NCBI GenBank assembly: GCA_001936135.1
Contig: CP012819.1
Location: 1,335,501-1,399,500 of the forward strand
Source of the DNA: Saccharomycopsis fibuligera x Saccharomycopsis cf. fibuligera
Lineage: Eukaryota; Ascomycota; Saccharomycetes; Ascoideales; Saccharomycopsidaceae
Length of the DNA: 64,000 bases
Reading direction: 5' to 3'
Shown: piece by piece, positions 53,371 to 62,882 of the stretch
How the letters are laid out: every line of letters begins with the position of its first letter
How positions within the stretch are numbered: the stretch's first letter is position 1
Notes under the pieces: model-generated
The model's input: the letters and a program-made list of their open reading frames with translations, nothing else
Database searches by the model: none
What the model was told of the DNA's origin: nothing
Program-made: the position numbers and the translations under genes

Positions 53371-53377
53371 TGAGTCA
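53371..53377. promoter_or_regulatory. Gcn4 site TGAGTCA
   Basis: A perfect TGA(C/G)TCA Gcn4 site about 570 bp upstream of ILV2, a gene under general amino acid control in yeasts. Confidence 0.6.
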
Positions 53378-53943
53378 CCCAAAGAAAACCGAGAAAAAGA
53401 AAGCAAAGAGCTGCGCACTGTTCTGGCAGAAGAAAAGAAGAAGAATAAGAAGGGGAAGAATACAGAGTAAAAAGTAAAAGAAAAAAAAAAAAAATAAAAA
53501 AATAAAAAAAAAAAAAAAAAGGAAAGAGGCGCTAGTAGGAATTCTTGCAGTGCCCAGCAGCAGCTTGAGCACCAGCAGCAGTATAGCAGCAGCAGCAGCA
53601 GCAGCCCCGATTTGAAAAATTTAAACCACTCGCTCAGGTTTTCTTTTCTTTCTCATTTTGGCCATTGCTGAATATTACTCATTCTTCTGTCGTGCACCCG
53701 GACTGGACTGCCCTGGCACTTTACTAATACTTATTCCTGCGCTGATCCTTTTGTGATTCACTGGAGCGTTCCGCCGTCTCGCAACCTTCGCCGTTTACTC
53801 ACGCTCAGCAACACGTATAATAGCAGCCACCAGACATTGATACTTTGCCAGTTTTGATCATCGCTCAGCACCAGACACACACCACCACCAGCAAGCCAGC
53901 GTGAACACCTCTTTCCAAAGAAACCACACGTACATCCAACACA

Positions 53944-56097
53944 ATGCTCAAGTCGTCGTTATACCGAGGAGCTGCTCTCAGGGCAGCCGTGAAGTCCAGT
54001 TCTGGATCAAGAGCGCCGCTCTACAGAGCTGCCGCCATCGCGCTCCGCAACAGCACCGCGGCGCCGTCTTTCGCCATGCGCTCAAATAGCTCCCAGGCCG
54101 CTATCAGGGAGGAGCCGTCGCCAGCGTTCAACCAGACGACCCCTGAAGAAAGCAAAAAGGCACTAAACAGCTTCCTCAGCCAGCAGCAGAGCAAGTCTGC
54201 GGCGGCCTCTGCCTCTGCGTCCGCTTCCGGCAATGCTGCCGCCGCCAAAAAGAGTGCTGCTGCCAACGCCATGGACGACTCGTTTGTCGGGTTGACCGGC
54301 GGCGAGATCTTCCACGAGATGATGTTGCGCCACAAGGTCGACACCGTGTTTGGCTACCCAGGCGGCGCCATCTTGCCCGTGTACGACGCCATCTACGAGT
54401 CGAAAAATTTCAACTTCGTTCTTCCGCGCCACGAGCAGGGCGCCGGCCACATGGCCGAAGGGTACGCCCGTGCCACCGGGAAGCCAGGGGTCGTTCTAGT
54501 CACCAGTGGTCCAGGCGCCACCAACGTCATCACGCCAATGGCCGACGCTTTGATGGACGGCGTGCCTCTTGTTGTGTTCACCGGCCAAGTGCCAACGAGC
54601 GCCATCGGCACCGACGCGTTCCAGGAGGCTGATGTCATTGGGATCTCCAGATCGTGCACCAAGTGGAACGTCATGGTGAAGTCCGTTAGCGAGTTGCCTA
54701 GAAGAATCAACGAGGCTTTTGAGATCGCCACCAGCGGCAGACCGGGCCCAGTGCTCGTCGACTTGCCTAAGGACGTCACTGCTGCCATCTTGAGAGATCC
54801 AATCCCAACCAACTCCACGTTGCCCTCCAAGACCCTCGCCAGCATCACTAAACACGCAGTGACCCAGTTCGCCGAAGAAAGCATCAGAGAAGCTTCCGAG
54901 TTGCTCAACGTTGCCAAGAAGCCGGTTCTATATGTCGGGGCCGGGATCTTGAATCATCCTGATGGTCCAGGGTTGCTCAAGGAGCTCAGCGAGAAGGCGC
55001 AAATTCCTGTCACCACTACCATCCAGGCCTTGGGTGCGTTCGACCAGCGCGGCGAGAAGTCTCTCGACATGTTGGGGATGCACGGTTCCGCGTTCGCCAA
55101 CTTGGCCATGCAAAACGCTGACTTGATCATCGCCCTTGGGGCAAGATTCGACGATAGGGTCATTGGGGCAGTGAGCAAGTTTGCACCTAATGCCAAACTT
55201 GCCGCCGCCAGCAACCGCGGGGGGATTATCCACTTTGAGATTTCGCCAAAAAACATCAACAAGGTCGTGGAAGCGGATGTCGCCGTGGAAGGTGACGTTA
55301 CGCGTAACTTGCGCAAGCTCCTTCCGTTGGTCAACCAAGTTGAAGTCAACGACCCTGCTAGAGCCGCATGGTTCAAGCAGATCGCTAGCTGGAAAACCCA
55401 GTACCCATACGCATACCTCAAAGAGACCCCGGAGAGCAAGATAAAACCGCAGACCTTGATTCAGGAGTTATCCGACAAGTGTCTCGAATTGGAAAAGGAC
55501 GTCGTTGTCACCACCGGTGTTGGCCAGCATCAAATGTGGGCCGCTCAACACTTCACCTGGACCAAGCCTCGTACCTTCATCACGTCTGGCGGGTTAGGCA
55601 CTATGGGCTACGGGTTGCCAGCCGCTATTGGTGCCCAAGTCGGTAGACCCGATGCCGTTGTGATTGATATTGACGGGGATGCTAGTTTCAACATGACCTT
55701 GACTGAGTTAAGCACTGCCGCGCAATTCAACATCCCAGTGAAGATCATCGTCTTGAATAACGAAGAACAAGGAATGGTGACGCAATGGCAATCATTGTTC
55801 TACGAACACCGTTACTCCCACACTCACCAATCGAATCCAAATTTCGTCAAGTTGGCTGAAGCAATGGGTGTGAAGGCAATGAAATTGACAAAGCAGAACG
55901 AGTTGCGCTCTGCTCTTGATGAATTCTTACAATATAACGCAGGCCCAGTCTTGCTTGAGGTTGAAGTGGAAAAGAAGGTGCCGGTCTTACCAATGGTGCC
56001 AGGCGGCAAGGGCTTAGACGAATTCATCTACTTCGATCCAGAAGTGGAAAGACAACAAAACGAGCTTAGACGTAAGCGTACCAATGGTAAGCACTGA
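53944..56097 (+). CDS. ILV2: acetolactate synthase, catalytic subunit
   Basis: 717 residues. A basic, Ala/Ser-rich mitochondrial presequence and linker (about 1-115) precede the three-domain ThDP enzyme. Visible blocks are VFGYPGGAILPVYD, the catalytic-Glu segment LPRHEQGAGHMAEGYARATG, GPGATN, DLPKDVTAAI, GMHGSAFANLAMQNADLIIALGARFDDR and the ThDP/Mg motif GDASFNMTLTEL...NIPVKIIVLNN. It makes acetolactate and acetohydroxybutyrate, the first common step of Val, Leu and Ile synthesis in mitochondria. GC falls from about 57% in the first third to about 42% at the end. CTG is absent where I read the 5' half. The ATG at 53944 gives a good presequence. Confidence 0.96.
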   Translation: MLKSSLYRGAALRAAVKSSSGSRAPLYRAAAIALRNSTAAPSFAMRSNSSQAAIREEPSPAFNQTTPEESKKALNSFLSQQQSKSAAASASASASGNAAAAKKSAAANAMDDSFVGLTGGEIFHEMMLRHKVDTVFGYPGGAILPVYDAIYESKNFNFVLPRHEQGAGHMAEGYARATGKPGVVLVTSGPGATNVITPMADALMDGVPLVVFTGQVPTSAIGTDAFQEADVIGISRSCTKWNVMVKSVSELPRRINEAFEIATSGRPGPVLVDLPKDVTAAILRDPIPTNSTLPSKTLASITKHAVTQFAEESIREASELLNVAKKPVLYVGAGILNHPDGPGLLKELSEKAQIPVTTTIQALGAFDQRGEKSLDMLGMHGSAFANLAMQNADLIIALGARFDDRVIGAVSKFAPNAKLAAASNRGGIIHFEISPKNINKVVEADVAVEGDVTRNLRKLLPLVNQVEVNDPARAAWFKQIASWKTQYPYAYLKETPESKIKPQTLIQELSDKCLELEKDVVVTTGVGQHQMWAAQHFTWTKPRTFITSGGLGTMGYGLPAAIGAQVGRPDAVVIDIDGDASFNMTLTELSTAAQFNIPVKIIVLNNEEQGMVTQWQSLFYEHRYSHTHQSNPNFVKLAEAMGVKAMKLTKQNELRSALDEFLQYNAGPVLLEVEVEKKVPVLPMVPGGKGLDEFIYFDPEVERQQNELRRKRTNGKH

Positions 56098-56178
56098 GAT
56101 CTCTATCCAAGCTGACGCCAACTTTTATCTTACGGAACGATAGTGAACTTTTGAGCAAGAACCAGAGTGATGATAATA

Positions 56179-56209
<31 letters not shown>

Positions 56210-56826
56210 AAATTAGTAAATAAATAACCGTGCATCTTGTTTTTTCTTTTCCACTGCTTTTATATATTTTTTCTGTCTCTTTTCACTTATCGATTTGTCT
56301 ATATTTTTTATGTTACTTTTTTTTTGTTTCTAATTACCTTTTTAAGTCCTCTACTCCCAGCCACCGTTCAGTGTTATTATTCAATTTTTGATTTGATCTG
56401 ATTTGATTTGATTTGATCCGATCAAGTAGAATGCATTTACTTGTTGGTACATATTTGTGTTTTGTTCTCCGTCTATCTAATCAATCGTCATGAACTCTTA
56501 TTTTGTTAATATTCAAGAATGTTTCCTTCTTTTGTTTTGTAGGCCTGGCGCACCATTACGCGTGAATGATGCCATTTTTGGTTTGTTTTTTTTATTTTTT
56601 TTTGCATTGTTTTGCCGGTGCTTATATATATACTAATTTTGCACATTTAAATTACGTGTTGCTCTTCTCAGAAAAGAAGGAACAATGGTTTAACATCACA
56701 GTGAGTGCTACCTATGCTTAACATTTTATGCAAAAGTTTTATATTAAGTCTTTAGATTTGACCGAATGACGTACAAACTCAGTAAGTATATATTCCCCAT
56801 TTTATAATTTGCCAATGCAATTCGCA
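56098..56826. other. convergent intergenic region ILV2 / PAN5
   Basis: AT-rich, with a T/A run junction near 56178-56212 that can fold into a hairpin and a GATTTGATTTG-type repeat near 56391-56416. No gene is seen. Confidence 0.6.
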
Positions 56827-58110
56827 TTACAAATGCAAAAGACCATTTCTGAACTTTTGAAGGTCCAATTTCCCTTGCACCATCTCTAACACAATCTTAT
56901 TTGCGGGCGCATTGCCTTTACCCAACTTGATGAAATACCCATTCAAGTAGTAAATCTCCGTTGACTGTCTATTGGCCTTAAAATCCTGCAACATTGACGA
57001 ATAATTATGCTGGGTCAAAGATAGCACTCTCAATATAACATTGAGCAATTTTTCCTCGTTTAAGTATGAGTTTATTAGTTGGCGTTCCGATTCTTTGAGT
57101 TCTTGGTCAGCAAAGTAGTTTTCTCTTAAAATCCGGATGTCTTCTCTAAGTAGGCGGTAAATCATTTTACGAACTTTTGTCATTTGGAAAAGTTCGCCAT
57201 TTTGACATTCAAAAATTGTTGTGAGTGGGTTGACTACTGCGTTGACTATGAGCTTTTCCAAGTATATTAGGCGAAATTCCAAGTTGTTGTGATAATATGA
57301 AACGTTCAAATTGGTATCGAGCAACTCATTAATGATCTCGGGTAATTGCGCGTCCTTACCAGGTGCCTGGCCACCCTCAGATACGTCTTGTCTATCCTTT
57401 GAATAGATTATTCTTCCCAATTTCAACTCTCCGTTAAGACTGGTGTGCTTGAACTCGAATTTCGATCTATCCGTCAGATAAACTCCATGGCTGATTATCC
57501 CTTGATACACATTAGGTATCAATTTTGTGCCGTTGCTGCTTTCCTTAGCAGTCCGAAGAAAGTATCTATCCATTACCGTTTCCACGACGCCAGCGCCATT
57601 CTGTATGAATATCAAGTTGGTTTTTTCATTAATTAAATGAAGAATGGGTATTAATGCATCGAGAGTATGGTGGGCCTTTGTCGTGATAATCAAATTGTCA
57701 ATGTAGACGTCGCTGTCGCTTTCGTCTGCAAACTTCTTGCTTTTGTCGTTCAAGTTGGTGCTAATGGTGGCCCTACCATTGGTATTGGCATTGTTGATAG
57801 TTGCGGTATCAAGAAACGAAGAAATCCCCATCCGCACTTTGGCACGACCTTGTGGAGTACTAAATAAGGAATAAAGGGAATTTTCCGGGGATAACGCCCC
57901 CAACTGTTTAGGAGTCACCACTTGGCTGTATGTTACTGTATCAAACTGTCTGATCTTTGGCTGGTGTATCGTTATTGTAGATCCATTCTTAACAAACTTG
58001 TCAAGTTTGGCTTGATTTTGGAAAATTAGTATTAGCTCTGATTTGGATACTTTCAGTAGCGCATTGGCCACAAGAGAGCCCACATTGCCGCAGCCCAAGA
58101 TGAAAGTCAT
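56827..58110 (-). CDS. PAN5: 2-dehydropantoate 2-reductase
   Basis: 427 residues. The N terminus MTFILGCGNVGSLVANALL is a Rossmann NADP-binding start (GxGxxG) of the ApbA/PanE family. A middle block with IITTKAHHTLDALIPI and LIFIQNGAGVVE matches the second family motif. The C-terminal helical domain has the conserved EKLIVNAVVNPLTTIFECQNGEL. It reduces ketopantoate to pantoate for coenzyme A synthesis. It is longer than the 379-residue yeast Pan5 because of inserts near residues 110-140 and 240-260. Confidence 0.9.
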   Translation of the reverse strand: MTFILGCGNVGSLVANALLKVSKSELILIFQNQAKLDKFVKNGSTITIHQPKIRQFDTVTYSQVVTPKQLGALSPENSLYSLFSTPQGRAKVRMGISSFLDTATINNANTNGRATISTNLNDKSKKFADESDSDVYIDNLIITTKAHHTLDALIPILHLINEKTNLIFIQNGAGVVETVMDRYFLRTAKESSNGTKLIPNVYQGIISHGVYLTDRSKFEFKHTSLNGELKLGRIIYSKDRQDVSEGGQAPGKDAQLPEIINELLDTNLNVSYYHNNLEFRLIYLEKLIVNAVVNPLTTIFECQNGELFQMTKVRKMIYRLLREDIRILRENYFADQELKESERQLINSYLNEEKLLNVILRVLSLTQHNYSSMLQDFKANRQSTEIYYLNGYFIKLGKGNAPANKIVLEMVQGKLDLQKFRNGLLHL

Positions 58111-58676
58111 GTTGACGATGTTAGCACTGGCCTTTCAATCTCTAATCCTCCGTATTCCAGTTTCCCACAGTTCGATACACTATTACTGTCTGGTAGACTG
58201 GAGGAGGTTTTTTGAATATCTGCTGCTTCATCGCCAGTACCTCGCTACTAAATTTTGCATCGTTCACCAAACTAAAAACTCACCAACCTCGACCGGGAAC
58301 CGGGGCCTCGGAATGCGCTATCGGCAAAATAATGGAGTTTTCGGTGATACTACAAGGGGTACTCCGAGGGTGATGGCTGCTTACTATGCCTTTCGCATAG
58401 TTTTTTGCCAACTGGGTTCTCTGGGCTCGGGCCACAAGGAACACACCATGTTGCAAGCAACTCGAAAAAATGCATACTCACTTAAAACTCTTAAATTAAA
58501 TAAATACATGTACAGTAACGAAACTAAGTATGTAAATCTTTTCTCCTATCATAAGCAACTTGCAGTCATCTAAAACGGGTTCTGTCCATCTTTGTATGAT
58601 CTAGTGTCGATTAAAGCAAGTGCCTTTGCTAGGCGGTGTTCAGATCTGAGATTTTATATACATATCTACTCAAAGA
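58111..58676. other. intergenic region PAN5 / MRX15
   Basis: The PAN5 promoter and MRX15 3' end. It includes a short GC-rich patch with CCGGGAACCGGGG near 58290-58305, possibly a zinc-cluster protein site. No gene is supported. Confidence 0.5.
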
Positions 58677-60017
58677 TCATTTACGACTTTTGCCTTTGGC
58701 TGTCTTTTTATTTTTTCGTTTCACTGCCACTCCTCCTGCAGAAGCAACAGAAGCAGTTGGCGAATTTGGCAACTTCTTAGCCTTCGCATCACTTTCTTTG
58801 CCAGCATTCAATGCTTTGTTAGCAATCTTAATTTTATCTGCAAGTGACTTGATATCTTCCTTCATTAATCTTCCTTGCTCCTTAAACTGCCAAGCAGGTC
58901 CTTTTTCTGCTTTAAGTTTTCCAATATCCTGCTTCAATTTCTGATTGATTGCGCCGAATTTATCATCATAAGAAATGCCCAAGTCTGCTTCTTCAATGGA
59001 TTCTTTACCAAACAAATGGTCAAATAATCTACCGTCACCCCAAAAAAAACCTTTTCTATCCACAATCCATGGAATTTTCTTAGATCCTTCTTTCAACATA
59101 AACAAAAATGAACCTTTATCCAAAGTCAAGTAAAACCCATTGTTTGTGAAAATTTTGGATTTGTAGCTTCTATTTAACATCGAAAGAGGCATGGTGTGCA
59201 CAGGAGTCGGTCTGCCAGGTAAGAATGGATGCGAAGTAAATCTAACAAGTGGTTCGGTATTGTTTTTCAACTCGTTGGCAAAACTAGGAATATACCATAT
59301 TCTTCTAATCAACCTAGTAGGTATTGTCATAAACAACGCGGCTAGACCAGCAGGAAATGCAAAAATCAATAATGTCACGGCATTACGAGCCCACCACATG
59401 GTGAAGTTATGAGCAAACGGCAAGTTATCCTCATTTTTCACATAAATGTCATAAGCCGAACTGGCGGCCCATTCTAAAAACAAAAGCCCATAAATGGTAC
59501 AAACAAGGGCAAAAGCACCACAGAATACAAAATACAACCGATGTGATTCCGATTCATAAATGAGTTCAGGAGCTTCTTTGGTTTTCAAGGCTTGTGCCAT
59601 TTTGAATAAATTGGAACCAACTTTTGGCACATTTGGTCTCGGAATCAATGTTGGTACTGTGTCTTTGGTAAAAGGAAATTTAGGGATTCTATCAGAGATG
59701 GTATTGGTTTGTGGGGTTTCACCAGGAATATGTTGTCTCACTTGACTTTCAAGGATCTGGCGAGATACTTTAGCATCATGCTTTTGCTCCGGAGTTAGCT
59801 GGCTGTTCTGGTTTTGGTGATGTTTGAGTTCATTATTATTGTTGTTCTTGTTGGTTAAGGATGAGTTGAATCTTGCAAGTTGAAGATTTAGTGACACTCG
59901 AGACTGTTTGTGAGGGGCGAGGATGAGTGATGAAACTGATAATGTAGACGAGACTGAAATAAACCGCGTTTTGAGCCTAGAAAAAGGTATACCAGCAAAG
60001 GGGCGCACAGCGATCAT
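58677..60017 (-). CDS. MRX15: mitochondrial membrane protein, Mrx15/TMEM223-like
   Basis: 446 residues. An Arg/Ser-rich mitochondrial presequence (MIAVRPFAGIPFSRLKTRF) precedes an Asn/Gln-rich linker, then two membrane segments (about 160-182 VFCGAFALVCTIYGLLFLEW and about 212-232 NAVTLLIFAFPAGLAALFM). A conserved C-terminal part follows, with TSHPFLPGRPTPVHTMPLSMLNRSYKSKIFTNN and FFWGDGRLFDHLFG. Mrx15 is an inner-membrane protein linked to mitochondrial ribosomes. The Lys-rich tail (KRKNKKTAKGKSRK) would suit ribosome contact; that is my inference. Confidence 0.82.
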   Translation of the reverse strand: MIAVRPFAGIPFSRLKTRFISVSSTLSVSSLILAPHKQSRVSLNLQLARFNSSLTNKNNNNNELKHHQNQNSQLTPEQKHDAKVSRQILESQVRQHIPGETPQTNTISDRIPKFPFTKDTVPTLIPRPNVPKVGSNLFKMAQALKTKEAPELIYESESHRLYFVFCGAFALVCTIYGLLFLEWAASSAYDIYVKNEDNLPFAHNFTMWWARNAVTLLIFAFPAGLAALFMTIPTRLIRRIWYIPSFANELKNNTEPLVRFTSHPFLPGRPTPVHTMPLSMLNRSYKSKIFTNNGFYLTLDKGSFLFMLKEGSKKIPWIVDRKGFFWGDGRLFDHLFGKESIEEADLGISYDDKFGAINQKLKQDIGKLKAEKGPAWQFKEQGRLMKEDIKSLADKIKIANKALNAGKESDAKAKKLPNSPTASVASAGGVAVKRKNKKTAKGKSRK

Positions 60018-60930
60018 GGTGCGGATGTATACGAGGTAGTACTATTGTTCGAACTTGGACTATGGGTTCATGTTGAGTATTGAAATATTGCAATGTAAAA
60101 GAAACTGAAAATTTAGATATTAGTTAGAAAAAAAATCAGATGATTTGGGAATGATATACGCATCAAGTAACATAAGTACGCTGGAGAGTACAGCTTATTG
60201 CATACATGTGGTAATAGGCCTTTGTCAGTACTATAGATAGTATAGAAAGAACAGTGAAAGTGAAAAAACGTGAAAACTATCAGCTCAAACAAGTTTCATA
60301 GTTCTCATTTTAGATGCATTATCTTGTTAAAGAAGTAAACAAAAAAAAAAAGAAAAAAAAAATATAATAAAATAAAATAAAATAAAATAAAATCTAAGCT
60401 TAGCAATTATTTTCATTTGTTATGGTGTATTTGTCTGAGGCTTTTTGGTTTCCAACATGCTGTTATTTCTTCTTTTTACATAATTATGACCTTTAGGTTC
60501 CTATTCAAACCATGTTTAAATTTCATGATATCTTTAATACCAGCAGAATGACTATAATTTTGTGTTGGAAAAGGCAGGGACGCCTACCTTTAAAACTTAG
60601 ATATGTTTTTGTAATGTCCCCAGTTTTGCCCCAGCAATGAATTGCAAAGTGTGTTCTGTAAAGTTATTTAGTTGTTAACATTGTTGTCATGTAGTATGAA
60701 AAACTACTATAGCAAGGCAAACTATTGTTTAATAAGATGGAATTACTGCCTCCTGCTCTTGACAAAGTCTACCAAAGATAGAAGCTCTCAGAAACGATAT
60801 ACATGAACCACTGTGAGCTACTGTAAGTACTCCGAGTGTAGTCCCTTGAAGTCAACGTAGCATTCTACAACTTATAACCATTTTTTTCTCTATAAATAGA
60901 TATCTAATTAATGAAAAAAAAAACAGAGAG

Positions 60931-60971
<41 letters not shown>

Positions 60972-61014
60972 AAACACAACTTATATTATTATACAAAAAC
61001 TAAACAACTACATT
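60018..61014. other. intergenic region MRX15 / aldo-keto reductase
   Basis: AT-rich. It contains an AAAAT pentanucleotide array (about 60364-60393) and a 35-bp A run (60936-60970) just beyond the reductase stop. No gene is seen. Confidence 0.6.
60936..60970. repeat. poly(A) tract, 35 bp
   Basis: It lies 45 bp downstream of the stop codon of the minus-strand reductase gene, so it would be poly(U) in that transcript's 3' region. Confidence 0.9.
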
Positions 61015-61959
61015 TTACTGCTTAATAGAAACATTTTTGAAAGTGTCCTGGCTATTCTTCCCAATTTCAGTAATTTTATCCTTATCCTCTTTTTCAAGTT
61101 CAAACTCAAAAATTTCCAAAGATTGCTTAATTCTTTCCTTTTTGCTAGTAGTAGTCACTGGAATAAATCCTTGCTCATAAGTCCATCTGAGCAAAATTTG
61201 CGATTCAGTGCGATTGTATTTTTTGCTCAATTGTCTTAAAAATCGCAAAAGTTCTTGCTGTGGCTTATTTTCCACTTCGGAGGTTTGAGTAATTGGAGCT
61301 AACGGAGAATAAGCTTCAATTACCACATTATTTTCTCTAGCAAAAGCAATCAAGTCATCGTAATAGTGCTGACAGAGGGCATGGTAGTACAATTGCAAAA
61401 CATGAGGTTTGATTTTAGCGACTTTAAAAATCCGCTGTACGCTTTCCAAAGAGCAGTTAGAGGCTCCTAAGGCTTTCACTTTACCTTCACTGTACGCTTT
61501 TTCTAATGATGCCCATCTTTCTTCAATGGTGTTGGAATTTGGATGTTCACGTAACGCATGTAACATCCAAAGATCTAAATATGGAGTCTCAAGTTGTTGT
61601 AGCGCAGTTTCTAGGGCTTCACCTAGGGGAATGTATTGGTCCTTGTGCCAATTGGCATTGGAGTATTTATCAGTGATGAAGAGTTCATTGCGTGTAACTG
61701 ATTGGGCAAGGTTATTGGTAGCCGCAGCAACTTCCTTTCTGGTGAAGTATGCTTCAGCAACGTCTAAATGTCTGAAACCAGTATTTATTGCATCTTCAAT
61801 TGACTGAACGACAGTTTCGTTGAGTTTGAGCTTTTCTTCAGCACTGAGGGACTTATCGTTGTTGTTAGTCTTTTTTACCCTCCAGGCGCTGCCTACTCCA
61901 TAGCCGATAGCCGGGATTTTGTGGCCGTTATGGAGTTCAACAAATGGTACTTTGGTCAT
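61015..61959 (-). CDS. aldo-keto reductase (YDL124W-like)
   Basis: 314 residues with an aldo-keto reductase barrel. The family start FVELHNGHKIPAIGYG is clear. The catalytic Asp and Tyr lie in FRHLDVAEAYFTRKEV, the Lys in LFITDKYSNANW and the His in LDLWMLHALREHP. The cofactor-binding part has VIEAYSPLAP and a C-terminal VTTTSKKERIKQSLEIF. The ITDKYS form and overall layout resemble S. cerevisiae YDL124W, an NADPH-dependent alpha-keto amide reductase. The substrate here is not known. The ATG at 61959 is the only good start. Confidence 0.87.
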   Translation of the reverse strand: MTKVPFVELHNGHKIPAIGYGVGSAWRVKKTNNNDKSLSAEEKLKLNETVVQSIEDAINTGFRHLDVAEAYFTRKEVAAATNNLAQSVTRNELFITDKYSNANWHKDQYIPLGEALETALQQLETPYLDLWMLHALREHPNSNTIEERWASLEKAYSEGKVKALGASNCSLESVQRIFKVAKIKPHVLQLYYHALCQHYYDDLIAFARENNVVIEAYSPLAPITQTSEVENKPQQELLRFLRQLSKKYNRTESQILLRWTYEQGFIPVTTTSKKERIKQSLEIFEFELEKEDKDKITEIGKNSQDTFKNVSIKQ

Positions 61960-62152
61960 AGTGATATAGATAATAGTAGTTTTTTAAGAGAGTAACAACA
62001 AAAGTAAGAATTTTAGATGATGAAATGATTGACCCGAGAGGGGTTTCCAAAGTGGCCGCGGTTTACAATACCAGTGTATCCATCCTTTATATATTTGTTC
62101 CGTGGTTGTCGATCAATCCACGGATCATCCACACTATGGCTGATAAAGCAGC

Positions 62153-62419
62153 TCACTGCACGTTTTTTTTCTTGAGCAGCACGACGCCAGTTCCGCGGGT
62201 CTTTACAATACTAATATTCAGTGGCTGTCCGATGAACTCTGACTCGCCAGAGAAATTGAAGGCCATGGAATCAATGATTTGACGGTTTGCACTTACTGTT
62301 TCAGGAATATCTATATATACTAATAACCGCTGTCTACCAATATTATTTAAATTATCGAGAATATCACTACAGATTTCATAACGAACACCGTGTAAATCTA
62401 TAAGCGCCGGCGATTGCAT
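62153..62419 (-). CDS. small unrecognised ORF, 88 residues
   Basis: The frame from MQSPALIDLHG to LLKKKNVQ has protein-like composition, with alternating hydrophobic strands (RLLVYIDI, LNISIVKT, GTGVVLLKK) that suggest a small beta-rich fold. I do not recognise the family. It fits the compact spacing between the reductase and RBL2, all on the minus strand. A GTAAGT sits in frame near the codons for ETVSA, but without a matching branch site, so I leave it unspliced. Confidence 0.55.
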   Translation of the reverse strand: MQSPALIDLHGVRYEICSDILDNLNNIGRQRLLVYIDIPETVSANRQIIDSMAFNFSGESEFIGQPLNISIVKTRGTGVVLLKKKNVQ

Positions 62420-62567
62420 TATAGAATTCTATAGAAGCTAGATCATCTAAAAGGGTATCATTATTATTGGCAAGTATACAGGGGTATGTGAAATAAAAGA
62501 ACAGTATGACTTGGAAAAGTTGAAACTAAACTTATTAAATTTTAATAGGACACGCCTGCATTTGTAT

Positions 62568-62882
62568 TTAGTTCACTAATTTTTCAGCGGCCTCGATGGT
62601 TTGCTGACTAGCACTAGTATCATCGCTACCGTCATATGAGTTCAAATATTCTTTCAAGTCTTTGAGGTGTTCAGCAACTTTACCACGGATGGCTGGGATC
62701 ATCTTTTCACTTTCAGTCAAAATCTCAATTTGTTTCTTCAAGTCGAACTCATCGGTTTCTGGGTTTGCCTTGAGCTGGTTGACATAATTTTCTTGTTCTT
62801 TGTATTCATCCTGATATAGTTTCTCTTCCTTGATGAGCCTTTCGAGCGCCCTGGTCTTGATTTGAAGTGTGCTTGGAGCCAT
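62568..62882 (-). CDS. RBL2: tubulin-binding cofactor A
   Basis: 104 residues from the ATG at 62882 (MAPSTLQIKTRALERLIKEEKLYQDE). A longer upstream frame has only TTG. It is an all-helical protein of the cofactor A family: helix 1 with LERLIKEEKLYQDEYKEQENYV, helix 2 with DEFDLKKQIEILTESEKMIPAIRGKV, and a third helix ending near YLNSYDGSD. The length equals the usual 105-110 residues. It binds free beta-tubulin in the cytosol during tubulin folding. It is likely intronless. Confidence 0.9.
   Translation of the reverse strand: MAPSTLQIKTRALERLIKEEKLYQDEYKEQENYVNQLKANPETDEFDLKKQIEILTESEKMIPAIRGKVAEHLKDLKEYLNSYDGSDDTSASQQTIEAAEKLVN

Larger units (their letters stand above)
52423..53943. promoter_or_regulatory. 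divergent 1.5 kb promoter region RPL5 / ILV2
   Basis: GC-rich, without a supported gene. It holds a Leu3-type site (52812-52821), a CACGTG box (53219-53224), a Gcn4 site (53371-53377), T and A runs (about 53253-53278 and 53480-53520) and a CAG-repeat patch (about 53554-53606) in the ILV2-proximal part. Confidence 0.6.
45970..55700. other. GC-rich island
   Basis: From the 3' end of the permease gene to the last part of ILV2, sampled lines have 55-75% GC, against about 35-48% in genes to either side. Intergenic DNA in the island is GC-rich too, so this is not only codon choice. The left edge is fairly sharp near 45.9 kb; the right edge fades inside ILV2. RPL5 keeps the usual biased codon set of highly expressed yeast genes. 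The boundaries are hand estimates. Confidence 0.75.

Noticed and set aside
58043-58573. 176-codon plus-strand frame
   Set aside because: Its first part is antisense to the PAN5 start and the rest has no motif. It is a shadow plus promoter sequence.
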